This document shows, piece after piece, positions 15,925-24,781 of a stretch of DNA of 33,670 nt. The notes beneath the pieces are model-generated. The model was not told where the DNA came from, made no database searches, and saw only the letters and a list, made by a program, of their open reading frames with translations. The translations under genes were made by a program, and so were the position numbers. Each line of letters starts with the position of its first letter. Position 1 is the stretch's first letter. Source of the stretch: Anaerolineaceae bacterium UBA4799 (GTDB lineage Bacteria; Chloroflexota; Anaerolineae; Anaerolineales; Anaerolineaceae); assembly GCA_002402725.1 (NCBI GenBank), contig DHGL01000027.1, positions 1-33,670 of the forward strand, in the 5' to 3' direction.

Positions 15925-17023
15925 GCGCAACCTGTTCCCGGATGCGTTCAGTGAGCTGCACCATGAAACGCAGATTGTGCAATGTGGCCAGGCGCATAAA
16001 GAGGGGGTCGCCCTGTTTGAAGAGATGGTAGAGGTACCCGAGCGGGTAATCGCGGCAGCAGGGGCAGTTGCAGTAGGGGCTGACCGGTTGGCTGGAGCGC
16101 ATGCTGCGCGGATTATCTACATACTGGTAGGCAAACCAATCGCCTTTGAGCCCGGTCGCGCCTGGTGTAGAGGGGTTGGTAAAGGTGTACAACCTGCCAT
16201 GGCGGGCATCGCGCGTGGGCATGGCGCTGTCGAACAGGTCATAACCCAGTTCGTATGAAGAGTGTATGTTCAATGGGTGACCGATGCCGAGGGCATGCAT
16301 GGGGAACTCAGCGGGGATAAGCTGGCGGGTATAGCCGATGATATCGGTGAGGAGTTGGTTTTCACCGTCCAATGGCCAGCCGCCAAAGCCATAGCCGTCG
16401 AAGCCAATCTCCAGCAGTGCCTCCGCGCAGCGTTTGCGCAGGTCTTTAAAGCCGCCGCCCTGCACCACGGCGAAGAGCAACGGGCGCGGTTGACCGGATT
16501 GCTCCTTCTGCGTGGCGAGTTTGAGGTACTCCGCCTTGCTGAGGCGGGCCCAGGCGATGGTGCGCTCCACCGAGAGATGTTGGGCAGCTTCGTCTTCATC
16601 CACGTGCGTGCAGTCATCCAGGCAGATAACGATATCCGCGCCGTAACCCATTTGCAACTGGACGGCTTTTTGCGGACTGAGCTGGAATTTGCGGCTGGAG
16701 CCTTCAGGGTAGAACAGGATGCCTCTATCGTTAATGCTGCCGTACCTGGCGTTCTGCCGGATGAGCGAATAAGCCTGGAAGCCGCCTGAATCGGTGATGA
16801 TCGGGCGCTGCCAGCCGCTCATTTTATGCAGCCCACCGAGTGCCTGAATGGTGGAAGAGCCGGGTTTTTGGGTGAGGTGAAAGGTGTTCATCACCAGCGC
16901 TTCGATACCGACGCCTTCCAGGTCACGGGCATCCACGGTGCGCACCACACCGTAAGTGGCATCGGGCAGGAAGACCGGTAAGTTGACCTTACCGTTGGTG
17001 AGTTCGAGAGATGTTTTTCTCAC
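15917..17023 (-). CDS. tgt: tRNA-guanine transglycosylase (Chloroflexota-type)
   Basis: Exchanges guanine 34 of tRNAs for a 7-deazaguanine (preQ1 or queuine) as part of queuosine formation. Motifs over 368 residues: MNTFHLTQKPGSSTI, TDSGGFQAYSLI (substrate pocket), the LDDC variant of the usual FDEC, FAVVQGGG, GFGGWPLDGEN, and YDLFDSAMPTRDARHGRLYTF with the catalytic Asp. The zinc site is CNCPCC (Cys-X-Cys-X2-Cys) plus the His of LATLHNL. I prefer the GTG start at 17023, which forms GTGA with the DUF3052 stop codon; an ATG at 17050 in frame would overlap that gene by 31 bases. The variant motifs are, as far as I recall, usual for this phylum. Confidence 0.9.
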   Translation of the reverse strand: MRKTSLELTNGKVNLPVFLPDATYGVVRTVDARDLEGVGIEALVMNTFHLTQKPGSSTIQALGGLHKMSGWQRPIITDSGGFQAYSLIRQNARYGSINDRGILFYPEGSSRKFQLSPQKAVQLQMGYGADIVICLDDCTHVDEDEAAQHLSVERTIAWARLSKAEYLKLATQKEQSGQPRPLLFAVVQGGGFKDLRKRCAEALLEIGFDGYGFGGWPLDGENQLLTDIIGYTRQLIPAEFPMHALGIGHPLNIHSSYELGYDLFDSAMPTRDARHGRLYTFTNPSTPGATGLKGDWFAYQYVDNPRSMRSSQPVSPYCNCPCCRDYPLGYLYHLFKQGDPLFMRLATLHNLRFMVQLTERIREQVAHG

Positions 17024-17400
17024 AACCGCTTCAACCTCAGTGCGGACCATTCATCGTCGATCGAAACAATGGCGATGCCAATCCAGCCTATTCTTTGTGC
17101 GTAAGCATTGATGGTGTCGCGGTGGATATCCCCTTTTAATCTCGAGGTCAATTTGGGGTAGGTTACCCACAGCATACCCCCCGGCAATACCAGGTGGGCA
17201 ATTTTTTCAAGAGCGCTTTCCAACTCAGCCTGCGAGCGGATGAACATCTGGAGGATAAAAGCCGGTTGTAACTCGCTGGTAACCGCAGCCCCTTCGGGTA
17301 CCTCAGCGACCGATGCCAGGTAATGTTCAGGTGCGCCATACAACAGCAGTGTGCGGCCGGCTTTTAATTGCAGTTTTTCCAGGACGGTTTTTTCTGACAT
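17020..17400 (-). CDS. DUF3052-like protein, 126 aa
   Basis: Small cytosolic protein resembling the DUF3052 family, of unknown function. It starts with LKAGRTLLLYGAPEHYLASV (a Rossmann-like beta-turn with GAP-E), continues with FIRSQAELESALEKI and PGGMLWVTYPKLTSRLKGDI, and ends IDDEWSALRLKRL; the pattern 'LGAPE ... FVRSRAEL ... GLLWVAWPKK ... IDxTWSALRF' is what I remember of the family. It looks like a degenerate methyltransferase fold without a clear SAM site. It lies 3 bases after the DUF1801 gene and overlaps tgt as GTGA, so it is part of that operon. Confidence 0.7.
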   Translation of the reverse strand: MSEKTVLEKLQLKAGRTLLLYGAPEHYLASVAEVPEGAAVTSELQPAFILQMFIRSQAELESALEKIAHLVLPGGMLWVTYPKLTSRLKGDIHRDTINAYAQRIGWIGIAIVSIDDEWSALRLKRL

Positions 17401-17403
17401 CTC

Positions 17404-17763
17404 TTATCTTGGCGAGTTGACCCTTGAGTGGGCTTTCTCGGCTGCCTGGTCGAAATCTGCGTTGTTGAAAGTTTTTTCGCTGAGGGAAATGGTGGTGTGA
17501 ACTTTGCCACTGCCTTCCATCAGGCCAGCCGGGTCGAGCAATTCCCGGCCGCGGTAGAACCTCAACCTCACCCCCTTTTTCGAGGGGCTCAAGGTGAAGA
17601 CGATACCCTTCATGCCCGGTGCGACGCGGTAGATGAGTATCCTGGAGGGCAGGTCAAGGTCTTCCTGCAACTGCGGCAGGCGCTTTAACAGTTTATCGCG
17701 CGCCAACCAGACCAGACGCGCAACCTCAGGAGGGTAGTTCTCCAGCAGGGTTTCAATGCTCAC
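17404..17763 (-). CDS. DUF1801 family protein, 119 aa, probable leaderless start
   Basis: Small protein with the DUF1801/YdhG-type fold; family role unknown. Recognisable parts are VWLARDKLLKRLPQLQE near residues 18-34, LSPSKKGVRLRFYRG in the middle, and the typical GLMEGSGKVHTTISL. The start codon GTG at 17763 has no ribosome binding site; instead a perfect TATAAT ends 6 bases before it, so the mRNA probably begins at the start codon. It would be the first gene of the unit running to the RsmF-like gene. Confidence 0.75.
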   Translation of the reverse strand: MSIETLLENYPPEVARLVWLARDKLLKRLPQLQEDLDLPSRILIYRVAPGMKGIVFTLSPSKKGVRLRFYRGRELLDPAGLMEGSGKVHTTISLSEKTFNNADFDQAAEKAHSRVNSPR

Positions 17764-17769
17764 ATATTT

Positions 17770-17775
17770 ATTATA
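17770..17775 (-). promoter_or_regulatory. -10 box of the DUF1801-tgt-methyltransferase operon
   Basis: TATAAT on the minus strand (17775-17770) followed by AAATAT and the GTG start at 17763. With the usual 6-7 base distance, transcription starts at or next to the start codon. The matching -35 box is weak (around 17792-17798, within the MFS stop region). Confidence 0.45.
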
Positions 17776-17793
17776 CGGTATGAAACCAGCGAA

Positions 17794-19041
17794 TCAGGCT
17801 TTTCTCGTTTCAGGTACCTTGAGCAGGGCGACTGCGGATAGAAACATCAGCAGAGCGGAGACTGCGAACAGCGTGGTCCAGCCCCACCACTGGCCAGGCG
17901 CGGCGTTATTAAGGGCATCGGTCATGGGGCCTTCCAGCCTGGCGATGGCTGCCGAACCAGCGGTAGCGATGTTGGTGAGCCCCATGTACTTGGCGGCGTT
18001 ATCCTTGGGCACCATATCGTTGGCAATCGCCCAGTTGATGGTGAGGAAGATACCCAACCCGATGCCCATGAATGCGCCGTAGATGAGCAGCTGGGCAGGG
18101 GTGTTGGCGAATATTAACAGAATGGCGCCGATGCCGCCGATAATGGAAGAAAGAATTTGTAGTTTTTTGCGACCGTAGCGGTCGCTGAGGGTACCCGCCA
18201 GCAGGCTGAAGATGATAAGAACCACGACGAAGGTACCCATGACGAACTGGGTGAACATGATGGGATCTTGCTCAGGGAACTTATCACGGATGAAGTACTG
18301 GGCGAAGGATTGGAAACCGTAGATGCCCACCAGGTAGAGAAAGCGGCTGAGGATGAGCTGCCAGTAGTGCCTGTCTCCAACGACCTTGAAGTTGAAAGTT
18401 TCCTTGATGACTTTGCCCAGCTCCAGGCGATTCCTGCCATCTGTGATGGAGGGTTTTTCTTTGGTGAATATTAGTGTGATGAGGCCGAAGACGACTAGCA
18501 GTGCGATGATGACCGTGATGGAAAGCCGCGGGTCAGGGTCTTTGGACGAGATGAGAAAACCCATCAACAGGGAGGAGAGCACGATGCCGGCCATATCCAG
18601 CGCGGTCTTGATGCCGCTGGCCAGGCCGAGCTTTTCGGCAGGAACCTCATCGGGAAGCAAACCCTGGGCGGGTCCATGGGCGATATTGGAAGTGGTTTGT
18701 AGACCGATGTAACCGATGAAAAGTGCCGGCAGACCACCAATGAAACCCATGAGTGCCAGAAAGACCAGGTCGCCGGCGGTACCGAACCACATAAGCGGGC
18801 GGCGCCGGCCGAGCCTTGATTGCCAGCGGTCGCTGACCGCGCCGGAAAGCGGCTGGACGAGCATGGCAATGATCAACCCGAAGAAGGTGAGCAACCCGAG
18901 CCAGGTGTTCTTTTGATTATCCGGCACGTATTTGAGCAGCACTGCCGGCAGGATGGTGACATGCAGACTGTTCCACATAAAGGAGAGTCCTATCCAATAG
19001 GCATTGAGCACGAACAGGTACCAACCATTGATGCGTTTCAT
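17794..19041 (-). CDS. MFS transporter, GPH/SLC45-like
   Basis: Twelve-helix major-facilitator transporter of 415 residues. The N-terminal half has the loop 2-3 signature in the form QPLSGAVSDRWQSRLGRRRPLMWFG, split here as LSGAVSDRWQSRLG and RRRPLMWFG, and the second half repeats it as LLAGTLSDRYGRKKLQ. The R-x-G-R-R-R-P loop is typical of sugar-type carriers (sucrose/SLC45, GPH). The start at 19041 has AAGGA 8 bases upstream; the longer open frame to 19113 reads through the preceding stop region. It lies 38 bases after the fatty-acid-hydroxylase-like gene and may take up or export the substrate of that gene cluster; the substrate is unknown. Confidence 0.85.
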   Translation of the reverse strand: MKRINGWYLFVLNAYWIGLSFMWNSLHVTILPAVLLKYVPDNQKNTWLGLLTFFGLIIAMLVQPLSGAVSDRWQSRLGRRRPLMWFGTAGDLVFLALMGFIGGLPALFIGYIGLQTTSNIAHGPAQGLLPDEVPAEKLGLASGIKTALDMAGIVLSSLLMGFLISSKDPDPRLSITVIIALLVVFGLITLIFTKEKPSITDGRNRLELGKVIKETFNFKVVGDRHYWQLILSRFLYLVGIYGFQSFAQYFIRDKFPEQDPIMFTQFVMGTFVVVLIIFSLLAGTLSDRYGRKKLQILSSIIGGIGAILLIFANTPAQLLIYGAFMGIGLGIFLTINWAIANDMVPKDNAAKYMGLTNIATAGSAAIARLEGPMTDALNNAAPGQWWGWTTLFAVSALLMFLSAVALLKVPETRKA

Positions 19042-19079
19042 GAAGTTTTCCTTTTGGTTGCGTATTTGATATAGGGTTA

Positions 19080-19715
19080 TTACTCCGGCTTGGTTTTGAA
19101 CACTATATCCCACAAAGGCGAACTGACGCCAAAACGCGCGTTGGGGGTTTTGTAGTGGTGCTGCATGTGGTAGCGTTTGATGTATTTGGCGTACCCGCTG
19201 CGCATGGGGAAGTGATGCGTGGCGTAATGGGTGAGGTCATAGACGAGATAACCGAAAATGAAAGCCGAAAATACCGGAGCCACCCACTGCGGGGCTTTGA
19301 GGATGACCGCGAAAAAAAGGTAAAAAATACCGTAGAAAATGGCTGCCAGAGGGATTGAGACAGCCGGGGGCATCACCAGGCGGGTTTTAAGCTGCGGCTG
19401 GGCGTGATGTACGCCGTGGAACAGGAAGACAATGCGTTCAGCTTTCTTCCCTTTAACTGGCATGTGAAAGAGAAAACGGTGCAGTAAGTATTCGGCAAGG
19501 GTCCACAATATGAGACCAACCAGGAAACCAATTGGTATATGCACTGGCAAAACACCGGCGGGGGCGTTAACTATTGACCAAACCAGGAAGAAGAGGGCGA
19601 CTGGCAGCCAGATGACCAGCACCACGACGGGACTGATATGGGAGAAAAATTCGAGAAAATCGGATTTGAACAGGCGGATGGGAACATCACTGTGGTCGGT
19701 CGGCAGATGCGTCAT
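19080..19715 (-). CDS. fatty acid hydroxylase / sterol desaturase superfamily membrane protein
   Basis: Di-iron membrane enzyme of 211 residues. All four histidine boxes are present: HRFLFH (about 82-87), HGVHH (about 100-104), HYATHH (about 165-170) and HMQHH (about 183-187), with four hydrophobic segments. Superfamily members use O2 to hydroxylate, desaturate or cleave lipids; alkylglycerol monooxygenase, which cleaves ether lipids, belongs to it, as do sphingolipid and carotenoid hydroxylases. GGAGGT is 4 bases before the ATG. It follows the kinase gene by 148 bases and precedes the MFS gene by 38. The ether-lipid link is inference from context. An O2-using enzyme suggests the host meets oxygen at least sometimes. 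Confidence 0.88.
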   Translation of the reverse strand: MTHLPTDHSDVPIRLFKSDFLEFFSHISPVVVLVIWLPVALFFLVWSIVNAPAGVLPVHIPIGFLVGLILWTLAEYLLHRFLFHMPVKGKKAERIVFLFHGVHHAQPQLKTRLVMPPAVSIPLAAIFYGIFYLFFAVILKAPQWVAPVFSAFIFGYLVYDLTHYATHHFPMRSGYAKYIKRYHMQHHYKTPNARFGVSSPLWDIVFKTKPE

Positions 19716-19788
19716 TTTACCTCCATACGAATCATCAGGATAGAGGAATTATATACAAGATTGGAAAAACGTAGCATTGGAAATATGC

Positions 19789-19841
19789 AGCACAAGCCCC
19801 CTATTGAAAAAGGGCAGGACGGCGTTGAACCCTGTTGTGCT
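19789..19841. repeat. inverted repeat in the kinase-hydroxylase gap
   Basis: AGCACAA (19789-19795) and TTGTGCT (19835-19841) are perfect inverted copies; inside, GCCC (19796-19799) and GGGC (19812-19815) can also pair. On either strand no T-run follows directly. It may be an attenuator, an mRNA-processing hairpin, or a weak terminator separating the kinase operon from the hydroxylase-MFS pair. Confidence 0.4.
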
Positions 19842-19863
19842 CCTGGTGATGCTTTTTTAGAAT

Positions 19864-21423
19864 CTAATCCTTCGGTGGATATCCGGTGATGTCGCGTATC
19901 TCGTCGTAAAGGGGTTTAAGGTGGTGATACATGTGCAAGTAAACCCGGTTGTAGAGCTCATTATAGATTTTCTGATTCTCCTGAATCGGTTCGTAAGTCT
20001 CGCCTTGATGGGTCATTGCGCGCACTGCGCTGGTAAAATCGGGGTGCAGTTTGAGCCCCACCGCGGCATCAATGGCAGCGCCCAGACCGCTGGTCTCGAA
20101 CACATGCGGGCGGATAGCCGGCAGCCCGAAGACATCCGCGGTAAGCTGCATGGCAGCCTTGCTCTGGCTGCCGCCGCCACAGATGCGAATCTCTTTTATA
20201 GGTATGTGGGTGCGTTTACTGGTGCGTTCAGCGCCTTCGCGCAAGGCGTAAGCCAGCCCTTCAAGGATCGAACGGTAGAGGTGCGCGCGCGTGTGCACGT
20301 CTCCAAAACCGATGATGGCTCCCTTGGCTTCGGGTCCGGGAACCTTGAGGCCGGGTGACCAGTACGGTTGCAGGGTGAGCCCCAGCGAGCCGGGTGGTAC
20401 CGCGTTTACCAGGTCGTCGAAAAGTTCCTCGGTGACCACGCCGCGTTGGGCAGCCAGCCGTTCTTCGTTAAAACCAAATTCACGCTTGAACCACGAGACC
20501 ATCCAGAAGCCGCGATAAATCTGGATCTCAAGCGAATAGGCACCGGGGACAGCCGATGGATACGGTGGGATGAGGGGAATAACCTCCACATAACGGTCGA
20601 GCGTAGTGTTGATGGTGGCGGTGGTGCCGAAGGAGAGGCAGGGAATGGAGGGCTCGAGACAACCGGCGCCGATGACCTCGCAGGCTTTATCGGCTGCGGC
20701 GGCGATGAGCGGCAGCCCCTCAGGTATGCCTGTGGCTGCGGCGGCTTTAGTGGTGATTACCCCGAGCTGTTCTGTCGGTTTAACGAGCTCAGGCAGCATC
20801 TCTTTATTTACAGGCACCGCCTGCCACTTCCAGTCGTTCTTTCCGCTCCAATTCTGTTTCTTGTAATCAAAGGGCATGTAGGCTACCAGGCAGCCAACGG
20901 AGTCTGCGAACCTGCCGGTCAGGCGCATGGTCAAGTAGCCTGAAAGCAGCAGGTATTTATACGTGTTCGCCCATATCTCGGGCTGGTGTTGCTGCAGCCA
21001 GTTGCCCTCGGCTTCAGCCTGCAGGTAGGCTACGGTTTCGCTCATACCGGCAATTTTGAACAGCAATCCCCACAGACCGCCGACCGGTTTAAGACCGGAG
21101 GTACGGCGCTGGTCAAGCCAGTGAATGGCGGGGCGCAATGGCTGGCCTTCCTTGTCCACATTAATGAGCGTGGAGCGCTGCGTGGTAAGGGCTACACCGG
21201 CGATTTTTTCTTTCGCCACCCCGGGCTGCTGCCACAACATGCCGCAGGCTTTGCACAGTGCGTTCCAGAAAACCTGCGGGTCCTGTTCCGCCAACCCCGG
21301 AGCGGTGGAAAAATAAGGTTCTATGGGCACGCGCGCGATGGCTAGCAGGTTGCCGCACAGGTCAAAGACCATGGCCCGGGTGGATTGTGTACCAACATCA
21401 ATTGCCAGCAAATGGTCTTTCAT
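19864..21423 (-). CDS. FGGY-family carbohydrate/polyol kinase
   Basis: ATP-dependent kinase of 519 residues. N-terminal phosphate-1 motif [15 protein letters not shown] (7-21), [17 protein letters not shown], a second-domain [10 protein letters not shown], and the C-terminal FGGY signature region [20 protein letters not shown] followed by [14 protein letters not shown]. Substrates in the family are glycerol, erythritol, ribitol, xylulose and similar; the sequence alone does not decide. Its start lies one base after the stop of the AGPS-like gene (TGAaATG), so the products should be made together. It likely phosphorylates a polyol or glycerol derivative whose phosphate is then oxidised by the GlpD-like enzyme. 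Confidence 0.92.
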   Translation of the reverse strand: MKDHLLAIDVGTQSTRAMVFDLCGNLLAIARVPIEPYFSTAPGLAEQDPQVFWNALCKACGMLWQQPGVAKEKIAGVALTTQRSTLINVDKEGQPLRPAIHWLDQRRTSGLKPVGGLWGLLFKIAGMSETVAYLQAEAEGNWLQQHQPEIWANTYKYLLLSGYLTMRLTGRFADSVGCLVAYMPFDYKKQNWSGKNDWKWQAVPVNKEMLPELVKPTEQLGVITTKAAAATGIPEGLPLIAAAADKACEVIGAGCLEPSIPCLSFGTTATINTTLDRYVEVIPLIPPYPSAVPGAYSLEIQIYRGFWMVSWFKREFGFNEERLAAQRGVVTEELFDDLVNAVPPGSLGLTLQPYWSPGLKVPGPEAKGAIIGFGDVHTRAHLYRSILEGLAYALREGAERTSKRTHIPIKEIRICGGGSQSKAAMQLTADVFGLPAIRPHVFETSGLGAAIDAAVGLKLHPDFTSAVRAMTHQGETYEPIQENQKIYNELYNRVYLHMYHHLKPLYDEIRDITGYPPKD

Positions 21424-21424
21424 T

Positions 21425-23167
21425 TCAGTCCTCCAGGTCTTTGCTCCAACGCTGCTCCTTTTGTTCCGGTGACATATCCAGTCCGAGTGTTCCTCCGGGA
21501 TTCATGATGTTGCGCGGATCAAAATGGACTTTCAAAGCGCGGATGACATCCATCTGCGCGCTGCCGATTTGCCCCTCCAGCCAGGGAGCAGTTTGCTTGC
21601 CGACGCCGTGGTGATGACTGATGGCCGCTCCGCTTTGCTGGATGGCGGAGAGAATACCGTACTGCAACTCGAGATACTCTTTAATTGTAGCGATTTTGGC
21701 AATAAAGATGAAGTACAGGTTGCCCCCCTGCGGGTAGGCGTGAGAGAGGTGGGTCATGCAAATGGTATTGGGGCGGCTCTTGATAAAGCCGCGTACACTG
21801 GTATGCACCTGCTTCATCTGTGACCAGGTGACCGCACATTCCAGCGTGTCGGTGAGCACACCGAAATCCTGCAGGTCTTCGCGCATATAAGGATCGCGGA
21901 AGCGGCTTCTTTCCCAGTTGCTGGTGACCGGCGCGAAACTGATGTTGAAAGCGCCGTGCCGGCGGCAGATGCGCCTGACCTGGCGGTTGACATTGCGTGA
22001 AAAACCCGCTTCGCCATCGGTCATGCCCAGCAGCAGGCATTTTTGCATGGGATGGTAGCCACTGAGCTTCAGAACGGTATCCGCCGGTGTGCCCTCGATG
22101 TGGTAGAGTTTCATCGCCACATCGGTTTCTTCGGGGTCGGAGAGCCTGAACACGGATGGATATCCGCATTCGCACTGCATGATCTCGCGGCAAGCTGCCA
22201 CGGCGTCGTCCCAGTTCTTAAACATGTAACTGAAGCGGCGGCGGTTGCCGGGTTGCCAGCGGAAGACGCGCAGGGTGACCTCGGTAAGCACGCCAAACGC
22301 CCCCTCGCTGCCCATCATTAGCTGGTCAAAATCTGGCCCATTGGCACTGCGCGGGTGCGGGCAGGTCTTGAACTCACCACGTGGAGTGGCGTAACGCTGG
22401 GAGATGACAATATCCTCGATCTTGCCGTAATAAGTGGAGTTCTGACCGGCGCCGCGAGTGACCACCCAGCCCCCCACCGAGGAATACTCAAAGGATTGCG
22501 GAAAATGACCGCAGGTGTAGCGACGCTGCGCGCCGAGGCGTTCGGGTGCGTGATTGAGGATTTCCTCCAGTTGGGGTCCGGTCATGCCGGCCTCGACCGT
22601 GATGGTCTGGTCTGTCTCGTTGAACGAAACCAGGCGGTTCAGGTGCGCGCTCATATCCAGCGCCACACCGCCTTTGACGGCTTCAATGCCACGGGTAACG
22701 TTGGAGCCGGCGCCGTAAACATGCACGGGGATATGGTGCTGGTTGCTGTACTCAACGATTTGCTGGATCTCTTCAGCGGAACGGGGGCATACCACCAGGT
22801 CGGGGATGTTCTCGATAATATGCTTGCGCAGGCGCAGCGCGTCAATCATGGCGCTACCATAGGAGCGGCTGATGCGAGTGTAAGTATTGGTCGAGATATT
22901 TTCGGACCCGCAAATGGATGTAAACGCCTCCAGGTGACGCTGCTCCATGTTTACCGGTCTTTCAACGGTCACCGGGTCAAGCGCCAGGTCAAGAGGTTGT
23001 GCCAAATCCCCAGGTGTGAGCTCGAAGGTTTCCATCATCAGTTTAACCAATCCGCTATTGGGGTGCTTGAAGGCAGCCGGGTCTCCCCACTTTAGCAGGG
23101 AACGATAGGTACCGGGGGGAGTGGGTTGCTCGTACCAGTTGGGTTTGAACCTTTTCTTTTTTGCCAT
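21425..23167 (-). CDS. alkyl-dihydroxyacetone-phosphate synthase-like FAD enzyme
   Basis: FAD-binding oxidase of 580 residues with the features of alkyl-DHAP synthase (AGPS), which swaps the acyl chain of acyl-DHAP for a fatty alcohol to make ether lipids. Seen: FAD loop [28 protein letters not shown], the stretch [20 protein letters not shown] and [16 protein letters not shown] (AGPS: TGHEPDSLEFSTVGGW...IYGNIEDLV), [14 protein letters not shown] and, near residue 518, the HHHGVGK triple-histidine motif of AGPS. The active-site Tyr region is [12 protein letters not shown] place the start at 23167, 9 bases after AGGAG; the ATG at 23173 is too close. A D-lactate/glycolate oxidase is less likely because of HHHGVGK. 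Confidence 0.88.
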   Translation of the reverse strand: MAKKKRFKPNWYEQPTPPGTYRSLLKWGDPAAFKHPNSGLVKLMMETFELTPGDLAQPLDLALDPVTVERPVNMEQRHLEAFTSICGSENISTNTYTRISRSYGSAMIDALRLRKHIIENIPDLVVCPRSAEEIQQIVEYSNQHHIPVHVYGAGSNVTRGIEAVKGGVALDMSAHLNRLVSFNETDQTITVEAGMTGPQLEEILNHAPERLGAQRRYTCGHFPQSFEYSSVGGWVVTRGAGQNSTYYGKIEDIVISQRYATPRGEFKTCPHPRSANGPDFDQLMMGSEGAFGVLTEVTLRVFRWQPGNRRRFSYMFKNWDDAVAACREIMQCECGYPSVFRLSDPEETDVAMKLYHIEGTPADTVLKLSGYHPMQKCLLLGMTDGEAGFSRNVNRQVRRICRRHGAFNISFAPVTSNWERSRFRDPYMREDLQDFGVLTDTLECAVTWSQMKQVHTSVRGFIKSRPNTICMTHLSHAYPQGGNLYFIFIAKIATIKEYLELQYGILSAIQQSGAAISHHHGVGKQTAPWLEGQIGSAQMDVIRALKVHFDPRNIMNPGGTLGLDMSPEQKEQRWSKDLED

Positions 23168-23179
23168 GGTCATATTCTC

Positions 23180-24769
23180 CTAATAGCCAGCCGGCGAAGG
23201 GCTGTACGCCTTCTGATAGATATTCTCATAGCGTGCGAGTTCCGCCTGCCAGCGGGCATCGTCCCAACCCAGCTCGGACTGGACGATAGCGCGTACGCGA
23301 GGAATCTCGGCACTGGCGCCGTCAGGTAGTTGGATGCCAATGCGCACACGGCGCAGCAGCAGGTCATCCAGGTGTTCCACCGCGCCGTAGCGGGTAGCCC
23401 AGCGCAGCTCCGACCAAAGGTTGGGCAGGTCTTGGATGGGCTGGTTCCCGTCCACCCCTGCGCAATCCAATACTTGAGCGGCCTCACCGCCATAGCGTCC
23501 GAGGATTCTGTTCCAGGTTTCGGGAACGATAGCTGGTGGTGGTTTGACTGCTGGCAGTGGGGAGAAGTAAGGCTTGCGGTGTGACAGGTCAGCCGGGTGC
23601 GGCAGGGAGGGTAGAGCCATACGCAGGGCTTCCTCTGCCATGATGCGGAAGGTGGTGTACTTGCCGCCGGTGATAGTGATAAGGCCGTTCTCCTCCCATA
23701 CCACATGGGCGCGCGATTCCTTTGAGGGGTCAGACTGACCGGTGTTGACGACGGGACGCAGACCGGAAAAGGTTGAAATGATGTCGGAGCGTCCCAACTC
23801 AAGGGAGGGAAAGGTGACGTTGGCCGCCTCCAGGATGTAATCGATCTCGTCTTGGGTGGTGTAGGGTTCGCCTTTTGAGAGTGCCAGTGTGTGGTCAAGG
23901 TCGGTGGTGCCGATGAGGCTTACCCCCTCCCAGGGGATGGCAAACATGGCGCGGCGGTCGCGGGGGTGTAGCAGGGTGACCGCGTAAGGCAGGTTCAGGC
24001 GTTGGCGGGAAAACACCAGGTGCGAACCGCGCAATTTGCGCAGGCGCGCGGGGGCGTTGATACACGCGCGTACCTCATCGCTCCAGGGGCCGGTGGCGTT
24101 GATCACCACCCTGGCTTTCACTTCTATCTCCTCCATCCCGCCCGCAGTGCAGTCCTTAAGCACGGCGCCGCAGACTTTACCAGTGCCGTCCTTGAGCAGC
24201 GCGGTGGCTTTTGCATAATTTATAGCGCTGCCGCCAGCATTGACGGATTCGCGGATCAGGCGCAGAACGATGCGGGCATCGTCCATGCCGGCATCGTAAT
24301 AGAGGAATCCGCCGTTGAGGTTATTGGGATCAAGCGCCGGGCATTTGGCGAGCATATCGAAGTTGCTCAAACGGCTGTGCTGCCATTTTAACGCCAGCAG
24401 GTCGTAGATAATGACCCCCAGACCAAATTGTGACTTCAACTTGCGGTCGTCAGGGCAGGGCATTAGAAAACCCAGCGATGTAACCAGGTGCCGCGCTTCC
24501 TTGAGCAGCCATTCTCTTTCGCGCACAGACTCGCGGGTTACACTGAACTGCTTATTGCGCAGGTAGCGGAAACCGCCATGGATGAGTTTTGAGGACCTGC
24601 TGGAGGTTCCGCTGGCAAAATCACCCGCTTCTACCAGCAATGTCCGATAACCTTCTTGCACGGCGCGGCGCAGGATCCCCGCGCCGGTGATGCCACCCCC
24701 GATGATCAGTATGTCCCATTCACTTTCCAACCCCTGCCAGGTGCGTTGGCGCCAACCTTTTTCCCACAT
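23180..24769 (-). CDS. glpD: glycerol-3-phosphate dehydrogenase-like FAD enzyme (GlpD/EryB type)
   Basis: FAD-dependent oxidation of sn-glycerol-3-phosphate (or a related polyol phosphate) to DHAP, passing electrons to quinone. The 529-residue protein has the FAD motif ILIIGGGITGAGILRRA (about 20-36), DFASGTSSRSSKLIHGG, RYLRNKQFSVTRES, NATGPWSDEV, LIGTTDLDH, and the C-terminal DAO_C helical domain with TRYGAVEHLDDLLLRR. Length is normal. AGGAAGGA precedes the ATG. It sits 12 bases from the regulator gene and 12 bases from the AGPS-like gene. DHAP made here is the direct backbone precursor for an AGPS-type reaction. EryB-like use of another polyol phosphate cannot be excluded. Confidence 0.92.
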   Translation of the reverse strand: MWEKGWRQRTWQGLESEWDILIIGGGITGAGILRRAVQEGYRTLLVEAGDFASGTSSRSSKLIHGGFRYLRNKQFSVTRESVREREWLLKEARHLVTSLGFLMPCPDDRKLKSQFGLGVIIYDLLALKWQHSRLSNFDMLAKCPALDPNNLNGGFLYYDAGMDDARIVLRLIRESVNAGGSAINYAKATALLKDGTGKVCGAVLKDCTAGGMEEIEVKARVVINATGPWSDEVRACINAPARLRKLRGSHLVFSRQRLNLPYAVTLLHPRDRRAMFAIPWEGVSLIGTTDLDHTLALSKGEPYTTQDEIDYILEAANVTFPSLELGRSDIISTFSGLRPVVNTGQSDPSKESRAHVVWEENGLITITGGKYTTFRIMAEEALRMALPSLPHPADLSHRKPYFSPLPAVKPPPAIVPETWNRILGRYGGEAAQVLDCAGVDGNQPIQDLPNLWSELRWATRYGAVEHLDDLLLRRVRIGIQLPDGASAEIPRVRAIVQSELGWDDARWQAELARYENIYQKAYSPSPAGY

Positions 24770-24781
24770 AAATTCCTTCCT

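Noticed and set aside
21425..23167. annotation as D-lactate dehydrogenase or glycolate oxidase subunit
   Set aside because: The FAD domain is shared, but HHHGVGK near residue 518 and the [15 protein letters not shown] stretch match alkyl-DHAP synthase better.
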